Source of the DNA: Caldilineaceae bacterium
GTDB lineage: Bacteria > Chloroflexota > Anaerolineae > Caldilineales > Caldilineaceae
Direction: 5' to 3'
Assembly (NCBI GenBank): GCA_019637695.1
Contig: JAHBVG010000002.1
Coordinates: forward strand, 1 to 64,000
Length of the DNA stretch: 64,000 bases
Positions 8,653 to 18,314 of the stretch are shown piece by piece (positions within the stretch are counted from its first letter, which is position 1; each line of letters opens with the position of its first letter). Under the pieces are notes generated by a model, which worked only from the letters and a program-made list of their open reading frames with translations, had not been told where the DNA came from and searched no databases. The position numbers and the translations under genes were made by a program.

Positions 8653-10902
8653 ATGTCTAAGCTGACCCTCTATGAGCATAACCCCAACATTGAGGTCGTC
8701 ACCGGCGTCTGCCCGCACGATTGCCCGGATACGTGTAGCTGGCAGGTTGCCGTGGATCGAGACAGCCGTCGCGCCGTTGATATCTGGGGAAACGCCGATC
8801 ATCCCATCACCGGGGGGCGGCTCTGCGGCAAAGTGGATCGCTACCTCGAACGCACCTATCATCCCGAACGGTTGACCACGCCGCTGCGCCGCGTGGGTGC
8901 GAAAGGCAGCGGCCAATTTGAACCCGTCTCGTGGGATGAAGCGATGAGGACGATCAGTGCGCGACTCAAGGGCATCATCGCCGAGTACGGGGCCGAGGCG
9001 GTGCTGCCCTACTCCTACGCAGGGACAATGGGCTTTCTGCAAGGGGAAGGCATGGCCGCGCGCTTTTTCAACAGGATGGGGGCCAGCCGGTTGGCGCGCA
9101 CCATCTGCTCCGAGGCCGGTTTTGAGGGCTATCTTTACACCATCGGCGCAACGGAAGGCACAGCTACCGAAGATTTCGCCCACGCCCGGCTGATCCTGCT
9201 CTGGGGTACGAACACGCTGACCAGCAACCTTCACCTTTGGCCCTTCATCCAGGAAGCGCGCAAACGGGGCGCACGCGTGATCGCCATCGATCCGGCGCAG
9301 ACGCGTACGGCGCGCGCCGCCGACGAGTGGATCCCCATCCGCCCTGGCACAGACGGCGCGCTGGCCCTCGCCATGATGCATGTGATCATCGCCGAAAATC
9401 TCCACGACGCCGACTACGTGAAAAAGTACACGGTGGGCTTTGATCAACTCGCCGGGCGCGTCGCCGCGTGGACGCCCGAACGCGCCGCCGCGATCACGGG
9501 CATCCACGCCGAGCGCATTCGCGATCTGGCGCGCGAATACGCCACAACGCGACCGGCGGCGATCCGCATTAACTATGGCTTGCAGCGTCATTATGGCGGC
9601 GGCATGGCCGTGCGTACCCTTACCTGCCTGCCCGCGCTGATTGGCGCATGGCGTGAACAGGGCGGCGGCATCCAATTGAGTACCAGCGGCGCTTTCCGCC
9701 ACTTCGATTACAGTGGACTGCGCCGCCCGGATCTGCTGAACGGACGCACCCCGCGCACCATCAATATGAACCGGTTGGGCGACGCCCTCAGCTTTGACCC
9801 GGCGCGGCTGGCCCAGGCCCATTACGCCCCCCGCCCAGTGGATCGTAAACCCGCGCCCGCGGATGCCGGTCCGCCCGTCAAGGCGCTGATCGTCTACAAC
9901 TGCAACCCAGCCGCTGTCGCCCCCGACCAATCGGCGGTGATCGACGGTCTGAGGCGCGAGGATCTCTTCACTGTCGTTCTCGAACACTTCCAGACCGATA
10001 CTGCGGACTATGCCGATTTGGTGCTGCCCGCCACCACACAGTTGGAACACTGGGACATGCTACGCGCCTACGGCCATCACTTTGTCAGCCTCAACCGTCC
10101 GGCCATCCCACCGGTGGGAGAGAGCCTGCCCAACAGCGAAATCTTCCGGCGGATGGCCGCGGCGATTGGCTACAATGATCGCTACTTTGCCGAGGATGAT
10201 GAGACGATCCTGCGCGATTTTGTCGAGAGTCAACGTCACCCAGTCTTCGCCACCGTCACCTGGGATGTGTTGATGGCGCAGGGTTTCGCCCGTCTCAACC
10301 TGCCCCAGCCCTACCTCCCCTTTGCCCAGGGGAACTTCCCCACACCCAGCGGCAAGTGCGAATTCTACAGCGCGCGCATGGCCGACGACGGCTATGATCC
10401 CATCCCCACCTATGTGGCGCCGAAGGTGGATATTGGGTATTGGGTATTGGATGGTCAAACCATCCCCAATCCCCAATACCTAATACCCAATACCCAATCT
10501 TTAATCTGCATCTCGCCGCCAGCGCACTCGTTTCTCAATTCGTCGTTTGCCAATGTGGAGCGCTTCCAACGTCGCGAGGAGACGCCGATCCTCCAGATTC
10601 ATCCTGAGGATGCCGCGGCGCGGGGCATTGGCGCAGGCGATCCCGTGCGGGTCTGGAACGATCTGGGCGAGGTGCGGTTGACAGCGCAGATCACCGCGGG
10701 GATCATCCCAGGCACGGTGTTGGCCCCTGGGATCTGGTGGGCGAAGCACAGCCCCGATGGGCGCAACATCAACCAGATCACCCCGCAAGATGAGACCGAT
10801 ATGGGGGCCAGCGCGCGCTTTTACGATACTCGCGTCTTTGTGGCCGTGGCCGAAAGCGAGTCAACGACGCTTGAAGTCGCCCTTCCACTCACCGCCGATT
10901 AA
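8653..10902 (+). CDS. Molybdopterin oxidoreductase, DMSO reductase family
   Basis: The 749-residue protein begins with a 4Fe-4S binding site (CPHDCPDTC and a fourth Cys in GGRLCGK), followed by the molybdopterin domains. Cys152 in RTICSEAG is at the position expected for a molybdenum ligand. The C-terminal MopD-type domain contains [15 protein letters not shown] and [14 protein letters not shown]. Start: AAGGAG 5 bases before ATG. Residues about 593-616 are encoded by heptad arrays in inverted orientation, sitting in the loop just before the ISPPAH strand, where relatives have a shorter linker. An fdhD maturation gene lies 13 kb away. Substrate unknown; a lone catalytic subunit without partner subunits nearby. 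Confidence 0.9.
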   Translation: MSKLTLYEHNPNIEVVTGVCPHDCPDTCSWQVAVDRDSRRAVDIWGNADHPITGGRLCGKVDRYLERTYHPERLTTPLRRVGAKGSGQFEPVSWDEAMRTISARLKGIIAEYGAEAVLPYSYAGTMGFLQGEGMAARFFNRMGASRLARTICSEAGFEGYLYTIGATEGTATEDFAHARLILLWGTNTLTSNLHLWPFIQEARKRGARVIAIDPAQTRTARAADEWIPIRPGTDGALALAMMHVIIAENLHDADYVKKYTVGFDQLAGRVAAWTPERAAAITGIHAERIRDLAREYATTRPAAIRINYGLQRHYGGGMAVRTLTCLPALIGAWREQGGGIQLSTSGAFRHFDYSGLRRPDLLNGRTPRTINMNRLGDALSFDPARLAQAHYAPRPVDRKPAPADAGPPVKALIVYNCNPAAVAPDQSAVIDGLRREDLFTVVLEHFQTDTADYADLVLPATTQLEHWDMLRAYGHHFVSLNRPAIPPVGESLPNSEIFRRMAAAIGYNDRYFAEDDETILRDFVESQRHPVFATVTWDVLMAQGFARLNLPQPYLPFAQGNFPTPSGKCEFYSARMADDGYDPIPTYVAPKVDIGYWVLDGQTIPNPQYLIPNTQSLICISPPAHSFLNSSFANVERFQRREETPILQIHPEDAAARGIGAGDPVRVWNDLGEVRLTAQITAGIIPGTVLAPGIWWAKHSPDGRNINQITPQDETDMGASARFYDTRVFVAVAESESTTLEVALPLTAD
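10431..10499. repeat. In-frame inverted heptad array inside the molybdopterin oxidoreductase gene
   Basis: ATTGGGT units (10431-10454) face CCCAATA/CCCAATC units (10460-10499) across a 5-base spacer. The stretch is open and adds about 23 residues with [11 protein letters not shown] character. Confidence 0.9.
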
Positions 10903-10947
10903 GGTCAATCCAGAAGTTAAATTGGTCAACGACATGATACACAGCAA

Positions 10948-11041
10948 TTTAACGCAAAGGTGCAAAGAGGCAAAGATAAAAATGGAGAGTGGAGAAAAAA
11001 CTTAACGCAGAGACGCGGAGAAGCAGAGGCGCAGAGAGAGA
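10948..11041. repeat. Imperfect purine-rich tandem array (ACGCAGAG type)
   Basis: Two blocks of 7-8-base units, first GCAAAGG-like then ACGCAGAG/GCAGAGG-like, fill the gap before the Nudix gene. The second block matches one inside the 858-residue membrane protein gene near 30.8 kb. Confidence 0.8.
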
Positions 11042-11087
11042 ATTTCAATCCCCGCTTGCTGCGCCCCTACCATGAGGAAGAGCTACC

Positions 11088-11561
11088 ATGACCCGATCCA
11101 TGCACCCGATCACCATTCCGCGCGAATATCCGCCTGTGCCCTTGGTGGGTGTGGCTGCGGCTGTCTTCAACGAGAACGGCGAAGTGCTGCTGGTAGAACG
11201 AGGACGCCCCCCCAGCCAGGGAATGTGGGGGTTGCCCGGCGGCCTCCTCGATTTGGGGGAGTCGCTGGCCGATGGCGCGCGCCGCGAGGTATGGGAAGAA
11301 TGCGGCGTCGAGATCGAGATCGGCGGGCTGGCCGACGTCTTCGAACCGATCCAACGCGACGCCGAGGATCGCATCCAATACCATTTTGTCGTGGTCGATT
11401 TTTGGGCCAGGTACGTTTCGGGCAATCCCCAGGCGCAGGATGACGCCGCCGCCATCGCCTGGGTTTCGGTTGCAGCATTGGATGATCTCAAGATGAGCGC
11501 CGAAACGCGCGCGGTGATTCGCAAGGGGTATGCGTTGGCAATGGGGAAGGGTGAGCGCTGA
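11088..11561 (+). CDS. Nudix hydrolase
   Basis: The 157-residue protein holds a complete Nudix box (residues 52-74: G-x5-E-x7-REVWEECGV), which binds Mg2+ and hydrolyses nucleoside diphosphates linked to another moiety. The preceding SQGMWGLPGG segment and the PVPLVGVAAAVF strand are typical of ADP-ribose pyrophosphatase/MutT-like members. A weak Shine-Dalgarno (GAGGAAG) precedes the ATG. It converges on the histidine kinase gene with only 22 bases between stops. The true substrate cannot be assigned. Confidence 0.9.
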   Translation: MTRSMHPITIPREYPPVPLVGVAAAVFNENGEVLLVERGRPPSQGMWGLPGGLLDLGESLADGARREVWEECGVEIEIGGLADVFEPIQRDAEDRIQYHFVVVDFWARYVSGNPQAQDDAAAIAWVSVAALDDLKMSAETRAVIRKGYALAMGKGER

Positions 11562-11583
11562 CTTCGCTGCGGGCAAGCGTTTA

Positions 11584-12831
11584 TCAACTCAGCGGCAGAA
11601 CTACCTGCACGACTGTGCCTGCACCGGGTGTGGATTCAATGGTGAGATGGCCTTCAAAGAGATCGAGGCGTTTGCTGATCCCGGCCAGGCCAAAACCGGT
11701 AGACGTTGGATCTGTGACCACCGGCAAGACGCCGTTGAACCCTACGCCTTTGTCCTCGACAGCGAGGGAGAAGATTTCCTCTTCGCGATGCAACGAGACC
11801 CAGGCTTTGTCAACGTTGGCATGTTTGACAACGTTAAAGAGTAATTCGCGCACAATTTGGAAGAGCATCGTGGCGAGATGCTTGTCGGCCATACGACAAT
11901 TGCCTTCAATTGCTATCTCTACCGACAGACCGTAGCGATCTTTCATCTGGCTCGATAACCATCTCAACGCTTCGGGCAGCCCCTCATGATCCAGCACAGG
12001 TGGGCTTAGATCAACGGAGAGCGTACGCACCGAGTGGATAGTTTCATCGAGCATCCGCCTCATATCGACAAGATAGGTGTGCAAGATCTCAGAATCGGGC
12101 CCCGACAGATTGACTTCGAGCAATTGCGCCTGGAACTGTGTGGCGTAGAGCATCTGTTGCACATGATCATGCAGAATCTGCGCCACGCGCTGGCGTTCGC
12201 CATGTTCGGCCAGCGAAAGTTGGGTTGCCAGATTGCGTACTTGTTGGGTTCTGGCGCGCACTTGCTGATCGAGTGTCTGGGTAAGGTGGCGGAGATCGGC
12301 GCGTTCCCTGGCCAATTCGTCCAGCAAGCGTTGCTGCTCCTCTTCGATGGCCTTGCGCCCCTCCACCTCTTGCGCCAAAGCCGTCGTTTGGGTGAACAAC
12401 TGCCCTAGCAGATCGCGAACCTGATACTGGCGGCGGCGGGCCTGAATCAGCGATTGCATAAAGACAAGCAATGTGGAAGGTTGGACAGGTCGCTCGAATA
12501 GGGCAAGGCTGATATTTGCGCCAAGTTCCTGGCGTAATGTCGCTTCGGAGACCTTTTGATTGTGCTGCCCCAGCAGGACCAACGCCAGATCCGACCAGGA
12601 TGGCTGACTGGCGAGCGCCCGGGTGAGGGTTTGCATCATCACGGGGGAAAGGGCTTCGATGGTGATCAGGAGTGCGCCCGCGCCATCGCTCAGCGCCGCG
12701 CAGAACGACTCTGGCGTCGAGCAGATTGTGCAGATCAGTCCGGCATGCTGCAGGAGTTTGCAGAGGAGTTCTGCATCGCGTCCTATTGGCGCCATCACCA
12801 AAATGCGTTCTTCATTCGCCTGCAAGGCCAT
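11584..12831 (-). CDS. Sensor histidine kinase with degenerate receiver-like N-terminus
   Basis: The 415-residue soluble protein has an N-terminal region of about 125 residues resembling a response-receiver fold but without a clear phospho-Asp pocket. A coiled-coil stretch follows, then a HisKA_3-type dimerisation helix with the phosphoacceptor in ERQRVAQILHDH (His near 221), and a HATPase domain ending in STPGAGTVVQVVLPL. This is the NarL-partner class of kinases, but no response regulator is adjacent. Its start overlaps the 3' end of the kaiC-like gene by 20 bases, indicating translational coupling and a joint function. Confidence 0.85.
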   Translation of the reverse strand: MALQANEERILVMAPIGRDAELLCKLLQHAGLICTICSTPESFCAALSDGAGALLITIEALSPVMMQTLTRALASQPSWSDLALVLLGQHNQKVSEATLRQELGANISLALFERPVQPSTLLVFMQSLIQARRRQYQVRDLLGQLFTQTTALAQEVEGRKAIEEEQQRLLDELARERADLRHLTQTLDQQVRARTQQVRNLATQLSLAEHGERQRVAQILHDHVQQMLYATQFQAQLLEVNLSGPDSEILHTYLVDMRRMLDETIHSVRTLSVDLSPPVLDHEGLPEALRWLSSQMKDRYGLSVEIAIEGNCRMADKHLATMLFQIVRELLFNVVKHANVDKAWVSLHREEEIFSLAVEDKGVGFNGVLPVVTDPTSTGFGLAGISKRLDLFEGHLTIESTPGAGTVVQVVLPLS

Positions 12832-14338
12832 TCCCCTCTCCCTTATTTGACCGATCGAGCAGGGTATTGTGTTGGCCTGTGAAAACGGGATAGCCGGTCA
12901 GGATGCCCTGGAAGCTGGTAAGCGGTTCGCCAACCTGCACCCCACCGCGCCCAAACTGCATCTCGCGGATCGACTTTTCGTGATGGCCGTGCCGCTTCTT
13001 CACCACCGAAATCGCCTGGCGGATCACGCCGCTCGCTTCAAAATGGCGGAGCAACAGCACAGTGTCGGCAAGGTAGCTCATATCGATTTCAGCGCGGTTC
13101 TCTGAGCCTAGCATCCCATGATGTGTCAACGTCAGCAACGTTAGCACCTGTCGTCTGCTCAGATAGGTAAGCAACTCGTGCATATGGATCAGCAGTTGAC
13201 GCTCCTGGGGCATAGCGTTAAGGTAACCGTTGAGGCTGTCGATGATGACGACTTCGACCCTATGATCTTTGACCTCCTGGATGACTTTGTGGGCAAATTC
13301 ACCGGGAGAGATTTCCCCAGAATTGATTTCGTAAAGACGCATATGCCCCGATTCTAGAAATGGACGCAGATCCATGCCCAGGCCAGACATGCGACTGTTG
13401 AGCGTAGCCAACCGCTCCTCAAAGAGGAAGATGGCAACCTGCCCCCCACGCCGGGCGACGCTCAACGCAAAGAGCAAGGCAATCGTCGTTTTGCCTGTAC
13501 CTGTTTGCCCTGTAAGCAGGCAAGCCGTATCCGGCTCTAGACCCCCATCCAGCAGTGCATCCAATTCGGTTAGGCCGCTGGAAATGGTGGGACGCTTGCG
13601 TAAACGGTCTTCGCTGTGATTGTACAGGCGCGGATATACCTCTATCCCGCCGGTGTGGATACGAAAATCGTGATAGCCTTCGTGAAAAGGCATGCCGCGC
13701 ATTTTCGCCACGCGCAGACGCCGGCGTACATCGCCATATTCTCGCGGCAACTGCTCCAATGTAATCACGCCGTGGACAAGACTGTGTAGTGTAGCGCCGC
13801 TGCTGGCGGTTGCTTCCCGATCCAGGAAGAGCACGGTTGCGCCGCATTCGACCATGACCTGCCGAATGCCAAGGATCTGATGACGGTAGCGCAATGGCGT
13901 TTCGGCCAGAAGACTGATCTCGTGCAGCGAATCAAAAACAATGCGTTCTGGCTGTGTACGCATGACAGCTTCGATGATCTCGTCTGTGACTTCATTCAAT
14001 TCCACCTGCGAGGTGGGGAAAATCGTCTGCTCAACCGCCATCCGCTCTGAGGAGTGAATGATCGACATCTCGTGGACATGAATATTCTCAAGCGACCAGC
14101 CATGAGAGGCGGCCACAGCGCTAATTTCGCGGATCGACTCAGAGAGCGTGATATAAAGCGTAGATTGGCCCAGGCGTGCGCCTTCCAACAGAAACTGTAG
14201 GCCCACTGTAGTCTTCCCTGTGCCTGATTCGCCTTTCACCAAATAGAGGCAATGATGCGGCAATCCACCGTCAAGGATCTCATCTAATCCTTCAATGCCG
14301 GTAGCAACTTTGGGCAAAAGCTCAATCGTGTTGTTCAT
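12812..14338 (-). CDS. KaiC-like double-domain ATPase
   Basis: The 508-residue protein contains two RecA/KaiC domains in tandem, each with a Walker A motif: GESGTGKTT at 36-44 and GQTGTGKTT near 275-283. Each domain also has an RIVFDSLHE or VVIIDSLNG Walker B strand. The layout matches KaiC, the hexameric clock ATPase of cyanobacteria, but the KaiC Ser-Thr autophosphorylation pair cannot be located with confidence, and there are no kaiA or kaiB genes here. Such KaiC-like proteins outside cyanobacteria often pair with histidine kinases, as here with the overlapping downstream gene. Probable signalling role, inferred. Confidence 0.85.
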   Translation of the reverse strand: MNNTIELLPKVATGIEGLDEILDGGLPHHCLYLVKGESGTGKTTVGLQFLLEGARLGQSTLYITLSESIREISAVAASHGWSLENIHVHEMSIIHSSERMAVEQTIFPTSQVELNEVTDEIIEAVMRTQPERIVFDSLHEISLLAETPLRYRHQILGIRQVMVECGATVLFLDREATASSGATLHSLVHGVITLEQLPREYGDVRRRLRVAKMRGMPFHEGYHDFRIHTGGIEVYPRLYNHSEDRLRKRPTISSGLTELDALLDGGLEPDTACLLTGQTGTGKTTIALLFALSVARRGGQVAIFLFEERLATLNSRMSGLGMDLRPFLESGHMRLYEINSGEISPGEFAHKVIQEVKDHRVEVVIIDSLNGYLNAMPQERQLLIHMHELLTYLSRRQVLTLLTLTHHGMLGSENRAEIDMSYLADTVLLLRHFEASGVIRQAISVVKKRHGHHEKSIREMQFGRGGVQVGEPLTSFQGILTGYPVFTGQHNTLLDRSNKGEGNGLAGE

Positions 14339-14645
14339 CCTGACTTACCTTTTCAAAGCCTTAAATTGGATTATCGGCGTAACTGCTATCTTTTGCATAT
14401 TACCTGTGTTAAGCAAATTGTCAATGCTCAGTGGCAGGTATATGGTGAATCTATGACTCAGGCAATGATCCCAAACTGTCAACTTACTTACAATTCTATC
14501 ATATCGATGTATCTATTCTACAACAGCCTGTTTGAGCGTTGATATTTTTGTACTCATCTCATGGTAAAATGAGTGCTTGTGCTTCGGTTCTGTTCACTTT
14601 AACACTGGAACCAATGGTCCCTGCTCGCGCCGAATAAGGAAATCT
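14339..14645. other. AT-rich divergent intergenic region
   Basis: This 307-bp region lies between the divergent kaiC-like and MFS genes. It contains a well-formed promoter facing the kaiC-like gene (14397-14424). No coding potential or repeat was seen in the remainder. Confidence 0.5.
14397..14424 (-). promoter_or_regulatory. Sigma-70 type promoter for the kaiC-like/histidine kinase pair
   Basis: On the minus strand TTGACA (14424-14419) and TAATAT (14402-14397) are separated by 16 bases. The predicted transcript start would be about 50 bases before the kaiC-like ATG. Confidence 0.6.
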
Positions 14646-15881
14646 ATGAAACCCCTATGGAAAAACGTTACTCTGTGGAGCCTTACCCTGGGCCATTTCA
14701 GCGTCGACATGCTGGCCGGCGCCATGCCCATTATCGTCGGTCTTTACCTCAAAGAGACACTTCTGCTTGATCTCAGCCAGATCGGCCTGATGCTGGCGGT
14801 CTATAAGTTGACCTCCTCATTGGCCCAGCCCCTCTTCGGCTACCTGAGCGATCTCTATGGTGGACGCTGGTTTGCTGTGGGCGGTGTCCTCTGGATGGCG
14901 ATCCTACAGGGGACGATTGGCTTTCTGCCCAATTTCACCAGCGCGGTGATTGTCGGCGCGCTGGCCGGGTTTGGGTCGGCTGCCTTCCATCCCCAAGGGG
15001 CGGCTGGCGCCAACGCCGCCGCTGGTCCGCAACATAAGACGGCAGGGGTGGCGATGTTTATGTTGGGCGGCAATATGGGGTATGCTGTCGGCCCCATTCT
15101 GGCCGCGCTGATCATCGGCTGGGCAGGCGTGCGCGGTACGGCTTTGTTATCGTTGGTAACCCTGCTCACGGTGCCTATGCTTTACTTCTTAACCGGTCAA
15201 GCGCAGCGTTCCACAGCAGGGATCAAGCGCAGCGCCAGTTGGAAGATCGAACTCAATCCACTCTTCTCGACATTGGCTATCGTCGCCCTTCTCTTAACCA
15301 TGTCCATGCGCGCCTGGTCGCAGGAATCTTATTCGGCATTTTTGCCCCAGTTCTTTGTGGATATTGCCAACTTCAGCAAGGCGGAGGCCAGTCTGCTTTC
15401 GTCGGTGATGTTGTTTGTGCTGGCCTTTGGCTCGGTGACCGGCGGTTATCTGGCCGATAAGATCGGCGGCGTGCGCGTGATGGTTGTCTCCATGTTGGTT
15501 TCTGCGCCGCTGATGGCACTTATGTTCCTCTTGGGCGATTATCGAGCTTTCTTCATTGCCCCAGTGTTGGGCTTTGCCTCCGGCGCAGCGTGGCCGCCCA
15601 TGCTGGTGATGGCGCAGAGTCTCTTCCCCAAGAATGCAGGGGTGGGTTCTGGCATGGCGTTGGGCTTTGTCTTCGCCATGGGCGCGCTGGGCATCAACTT
15701 TACGGGGTGGCTGGCTGAACCGGTACACCTGGGCCTCTACGCGGCGATGATGATGCTCTGCATTGTGCCGATCCTGACGGCGGTCTTCGCCCTCTTTTTG
15801 CCCAGCCTCTCACGCGAGGATGTGCAGATCCCTACGGTGCAGCCCATGCGCGCCACAAGCAAGGGCGTTGGGGATGATTAG
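14646..15881 (+). CDS. MFS transporter, fosmidomycin-resistance-like
   Basis: The 411-residue protein has about twelve hydrophobic segments, with the MFS signature between the second and third helices (GYLSDLYGGRW) and an AAFHPQGAAG segment like that of the Fsr fosmidomycin exporter family. The start at 14646 has AAGGA in front and gives a first helix beginning directly after the N-terminus; an in-frame GTG at 14577 adds a non-membrane leader and is less likely. Substrate is unknown; efflux of a drug or metabolite is the family expectation. Confidence 0.85.
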   Translation: MKPLWKNVTLWSLTLGHFSVDMLAGAMPIIVGLYLKETLLLDLSQIGLMLAVYKLTSSLAQPLFGYLSDLYGGRWFAVGGVLWMAILQGTIGFLPNFTSAVIVGALAGFGSAAFHPQGAAGANAAAGPQHKTAGVAMFMLGGNMGYAVGPILAALIIGWAGVRGTALLSLVTLLTVPMLYFLTGQAQRSTAGIKRSASWKIELNPLFSTLAIVALLLTMSMRAWSQESYSAFLPQFFVDIANFSKAEASLLSSVMLFVLAFGSVTGGYLADKIGGVRVMVVSMLVSAPLMALMFLLGDYRAFFIAPVLGFASGAAWPPMLVMAQSLFPKNAGVGSGMALGFVFAMGALGINFTGWLAEPVHLGLYAAMMMLCIVPILTAVFALFLPSLSREDVQIPTVQPMRATSKGVGDD

Positions 15882-15970
15882 GAATTAGAGGGTAGCCAGA
15901 TCACAGAAATTGGCCGTTGTTGACTCTATCCTTGCGACTGATTGTTATCAATTTCACAGTCGGGGGAGCT

Positions 15971-16840
15971 ATGGAACATTCAATGGCGGGCAAAGTCTGC
16001 ATGGTGACAGGGGCTAACTCTGGCATCGGCAAGATCACGGCGTTGGCGCTGGCAAAACGGGGCGCGACGGTGGTGATGGTCTGCCGCAGCCGTGAGCGGG
16101 GCGAAAGCGCGCAACGAGAGGTTGTGGCAGAGAGCGGCAATGACAAAGTGGATCTGCTGCTGGCGGATCTCTCCTCAATGGCGTCGGCGCGGGCCATGGT
16201 CGACGCGTTCAAAGCGAAATATGACCGACTCAATGTGCTGGTCAACAACGCCGGCGCGCTCTTTGCCGAGCGGCAAGAATCAGTGGACGGGCTGGAGATG
16301 ACCTTCGCCCTCAACCATATGGGCTATTTTCTGCCCACAGTGTTGCTGCTCGATACGCTCAAAGCCAGCGCGCCGGCGCGGATCATCAATGTATCATCCG
16401 GCGCTCACCGCGCCGGGCGTGTTGATTTTGACGATCTTCAGAGCCAGCGCAAGTACAGCAGTTTCCCCGTTTACGCCAAATCGAAGCTGGAGAATGTCCT
16501 CTTTACGGTGGAACTGGCCCGCCGTTTGGAGGGGACGGGCGTCACTGTCAACGCGCTGCACCCTGGTTTTGTGCGCACCAACTTTGGCGGCAACAGTACG
16601 GGCAATGGCATCGTCACCCTCCTCTTCCGCCTCTTTGTCAAATTCTTCGCTATTTCGCCCGACAAAGGCGCGGAGACTTCGATCTACCTGGCGACTTCAC
16701 CCGACGTGGAAGGCGTTACCGGCCAATATTTCGACAAGAAAAAAGCCGCTGAACCCGCGTCCCAGGCGAAGAACATGGAGACGGCCCGCCGACTCTGGCA
16801 AGAGAGCGAACGATTGGCGGGGTTGAGCGCGCCGCGTTGA
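15971..16840 (+). CDS. Short-chain dehydrogenase/reductase, retinol dehydrogenase-like
   Basis: The 289-residue enzyme has the NAD(P)-binding motif TGANSGIG at 13-20, the NNAG structural motif, a catalytic Ser in INVSSGAH and the YAKSK Tyr-Lys pair. The insertion and the order of motifs resemble retinol dehydrogenase-type SDRs. The ATG at 15971 follows GGGGGAG closely; an ATG 12 bases later is an alternative. An RHS remnant begins directly after the stop. Substrate unknown. Confidence 0.88.
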   Translation: MEHSMAGKVCMVTGANSGIGKITALALAKRGATVVMVCRSRERGESAQREVVAESGNDKVDLLLADLSSMASARAMVDAFKAKYDRLNVLVNNAGALFAERQESVDGLEMTFALNHMGYFLPTVLLLDTLKASAPARIINVSSGAHRAGRVDFDDLQSQRKYSSFPVYAKSKLENVLFTVELARRLEGTGVTVNALHPGFVRTNFGGNSTGNGIVTLLFRLFVKFFAISPDKGAETSIYLATSPDVEGVTGQYFDKKKAAEPASQAKNMETARRLWQESERLAGLSAPR

Positions 16841-17413
16841 GAGGAGCGCAGACGACCGACGGACTTGGCAGCCCCTACACCTATGGGTCGAGCAAGCCCC
16901 ATGCGGTGACGGCTGCCTTCAATAATAGTTACGGCTACGATGGCAACGGCAACCAGACCACTCGCACCATCAGCAATACCAACTATACCCTCGCCTACGA
17001 CCATGAAAACCGGCTGACGGGCGTGAGTGGCGGCAGCGTCAACGCCAGCTTCGTCTACGACGCCGACGGCAACCGGGTGCGGGGGATCGTGGGCGGCGTG
17101 ACAACAGTCTACATCGCCGGGTTGTACGAGTACTCCGGCAGTGCGCACAAGTATTACTACGAGGGACCGCGGGCGGCATGGCAGCCATGCGCAGCGGCGG
17201 CGTGGTCTACTATGCGCTCACCGACCATCTCAACTCTACGGCGCGCATCGTCACATCATCAGGTACTATCCAGGACACCACCTACTATTTCCCCTTTGGC
17301 GGCAAGCGAGCGGGCAACTACAATAGCATCACCGCCAAACGCTTCACAGGACAGTATCACGAATCCAGCCTCCCCGGCGGCGAGGGGTTGTACTACTACG
17401 ACGTCCGTTGGTC
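16841..17413 (+). pseudogene. RHS/YD-repeat protein remnant with frameshift
   Basis: The translated fragment contains YD-repeat signatures (YGYDGNGN, AYDHENRLTGV, FVYDADGNRVRG, HKYYYEG), then after a frame change between about 17150 and 17178 continues with VYYALTDHLNSTARIV, YFPFGGKR and GLYYYDVRW. This is the conserved order near the end of an RHS core. Both ends are missing: the front starts abruptly after the SDR stop, and the core-end motif DP-x-GRF and variable C-terminus are absent. It is thus a decayed piece of a polymorphic toxin-like RHS gene left by recombination. Confidence 0.85.
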
Positions 17414-17441
17414 GTGTTCGCATGTCATCCGTCGTCTACCA

Positions 17442-18122
17442 TCACTGTACTGTTCGTTTCAACCGTTTGCGCGTTTGCAGGCTGACGCGGACAAAATTCC
17501 ATACATGATGGAGCGGGCGGATGTGGCTGGTCTCACCGGCGTAGATGGTGCGAATGGGAACCCATCCCAGTTGATAGCCCCGCTCCATGCAGACGACGAT
17601 CTGTTCCATCTCAAACTCGAAACCGGCCTCCAATCCTTCCAATAGGGTCTCGATCATGCGCCGACTGAGCAGACGGTAGCCCGATTGGTTGTCCAAGATC
17701 GATGTCCCCGTGGCCCAGGAAAAGAGCGCCGTGCCGAAGGTGTTGGAGATGCGACGCACAATGGGCATTTGATCAAAGTTGCGATGGCCGATGATCAGAT
17801 CCGCGCCGGTCTCGACGAAGGATTCGATGAATTTTACAGCCTCCGCCGGATCATGTTGGCCGTCGGCGTCAAGGGTCAGCACGGCATCATAGCCGTTCTC
17901 CAGCGCATAGGAAAAGCCCCGACGCAGGGCAGCGCCCTTCCCCTGGTTGGGGTTCTGCCGTAGGACGGTAGCGCCGGCGGCCTCTGCTTTGGCGGCGGTC
18001 TCGTCGCGCGAGCCATCATCCACCACGAGGACGGGCAAATGTTGGCGAGTTTTCGTGATCACCTCGGCGATGAGGTTGGCTTCGTTGTAGGCGGGAATCA
18101 GCGCCAGAATTTTGGGGGACAT
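17442..18122 (-). CDS. Family 2 glycosyltransferase (polyprenyl-phosphate type)
   Basis: The 226-residue protein has the GT-A fold pattern: [13 protein letters not shown] at the N-terminus, [20 protein letters not shown] (the DXD metal/nucleotide site) and a later [12 protein letters not shown] segment. Such enzymes transfer a sugar from a nucleotide donor to a lipid carrier or glycan. GGAGA lies 6 bases before the ATG at 18122, which is preferred over an upstream in-frame start. It lacks membrane anchors. It converges with the RHS remnant. Donor and acceptor are unknown. Confidence 0.85.
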   Translation of the reverse strand: MSPKILALIPAYNEANLIAEVITKTRQHLPVLVVDDGSRDETAAKAEAAGATVLRQNPNQGKGAALRRGFSYALENGYDAVLTLDADGQHDPAEAVKFIESFVETGADLIIGHRNFDQMPIVRRISNTFGTALFSWATGTSILDNQSGYRLLSRRMIETLLEGLEAGFEFEMEQIVVCMERGYQLGWVPIRTIYAGETSHIRPLHHVWNFVRVSLQTRKRLKRTVQ

Positions 18123-18240
18123 GTCGTTTCTCCATCCGTGGTTGGGGTTTCTTCTCATTCAACTATAGATCTGCGCTGCTCGCTGTACAATCGACTCCAG
18201 ATTTTGGTGGCAATCGGGATGTGTGTCAGTATAGAGAAAG

Positions 18241-18303
18241 ACCGCAGACGGCGCACCGCAGACGAACATAGACACAATATCAAATATCAAATACCCAATA
18301 CGC
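18241..18303. repeat. Mixed heptad array upstream of guaA
   Basis: CGCAGAC-like units (18241-18266) and ATCAAAT/ACCCAAT units (18277-18302) occupy the intergenic region and end just before the guaA ribosome-binding site. Confidence 0.7.
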
Positions 18304-18314
18304 CCAGGAGTCCC

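Noticed and set aside
8629..10050. Long minus-strand frame opposite the molybdopterin oxidoreductase
   Set aside because: Antisense shadow in GC-rich DNA; the plus strand holds the iron-sulfur and cofactor motifs.
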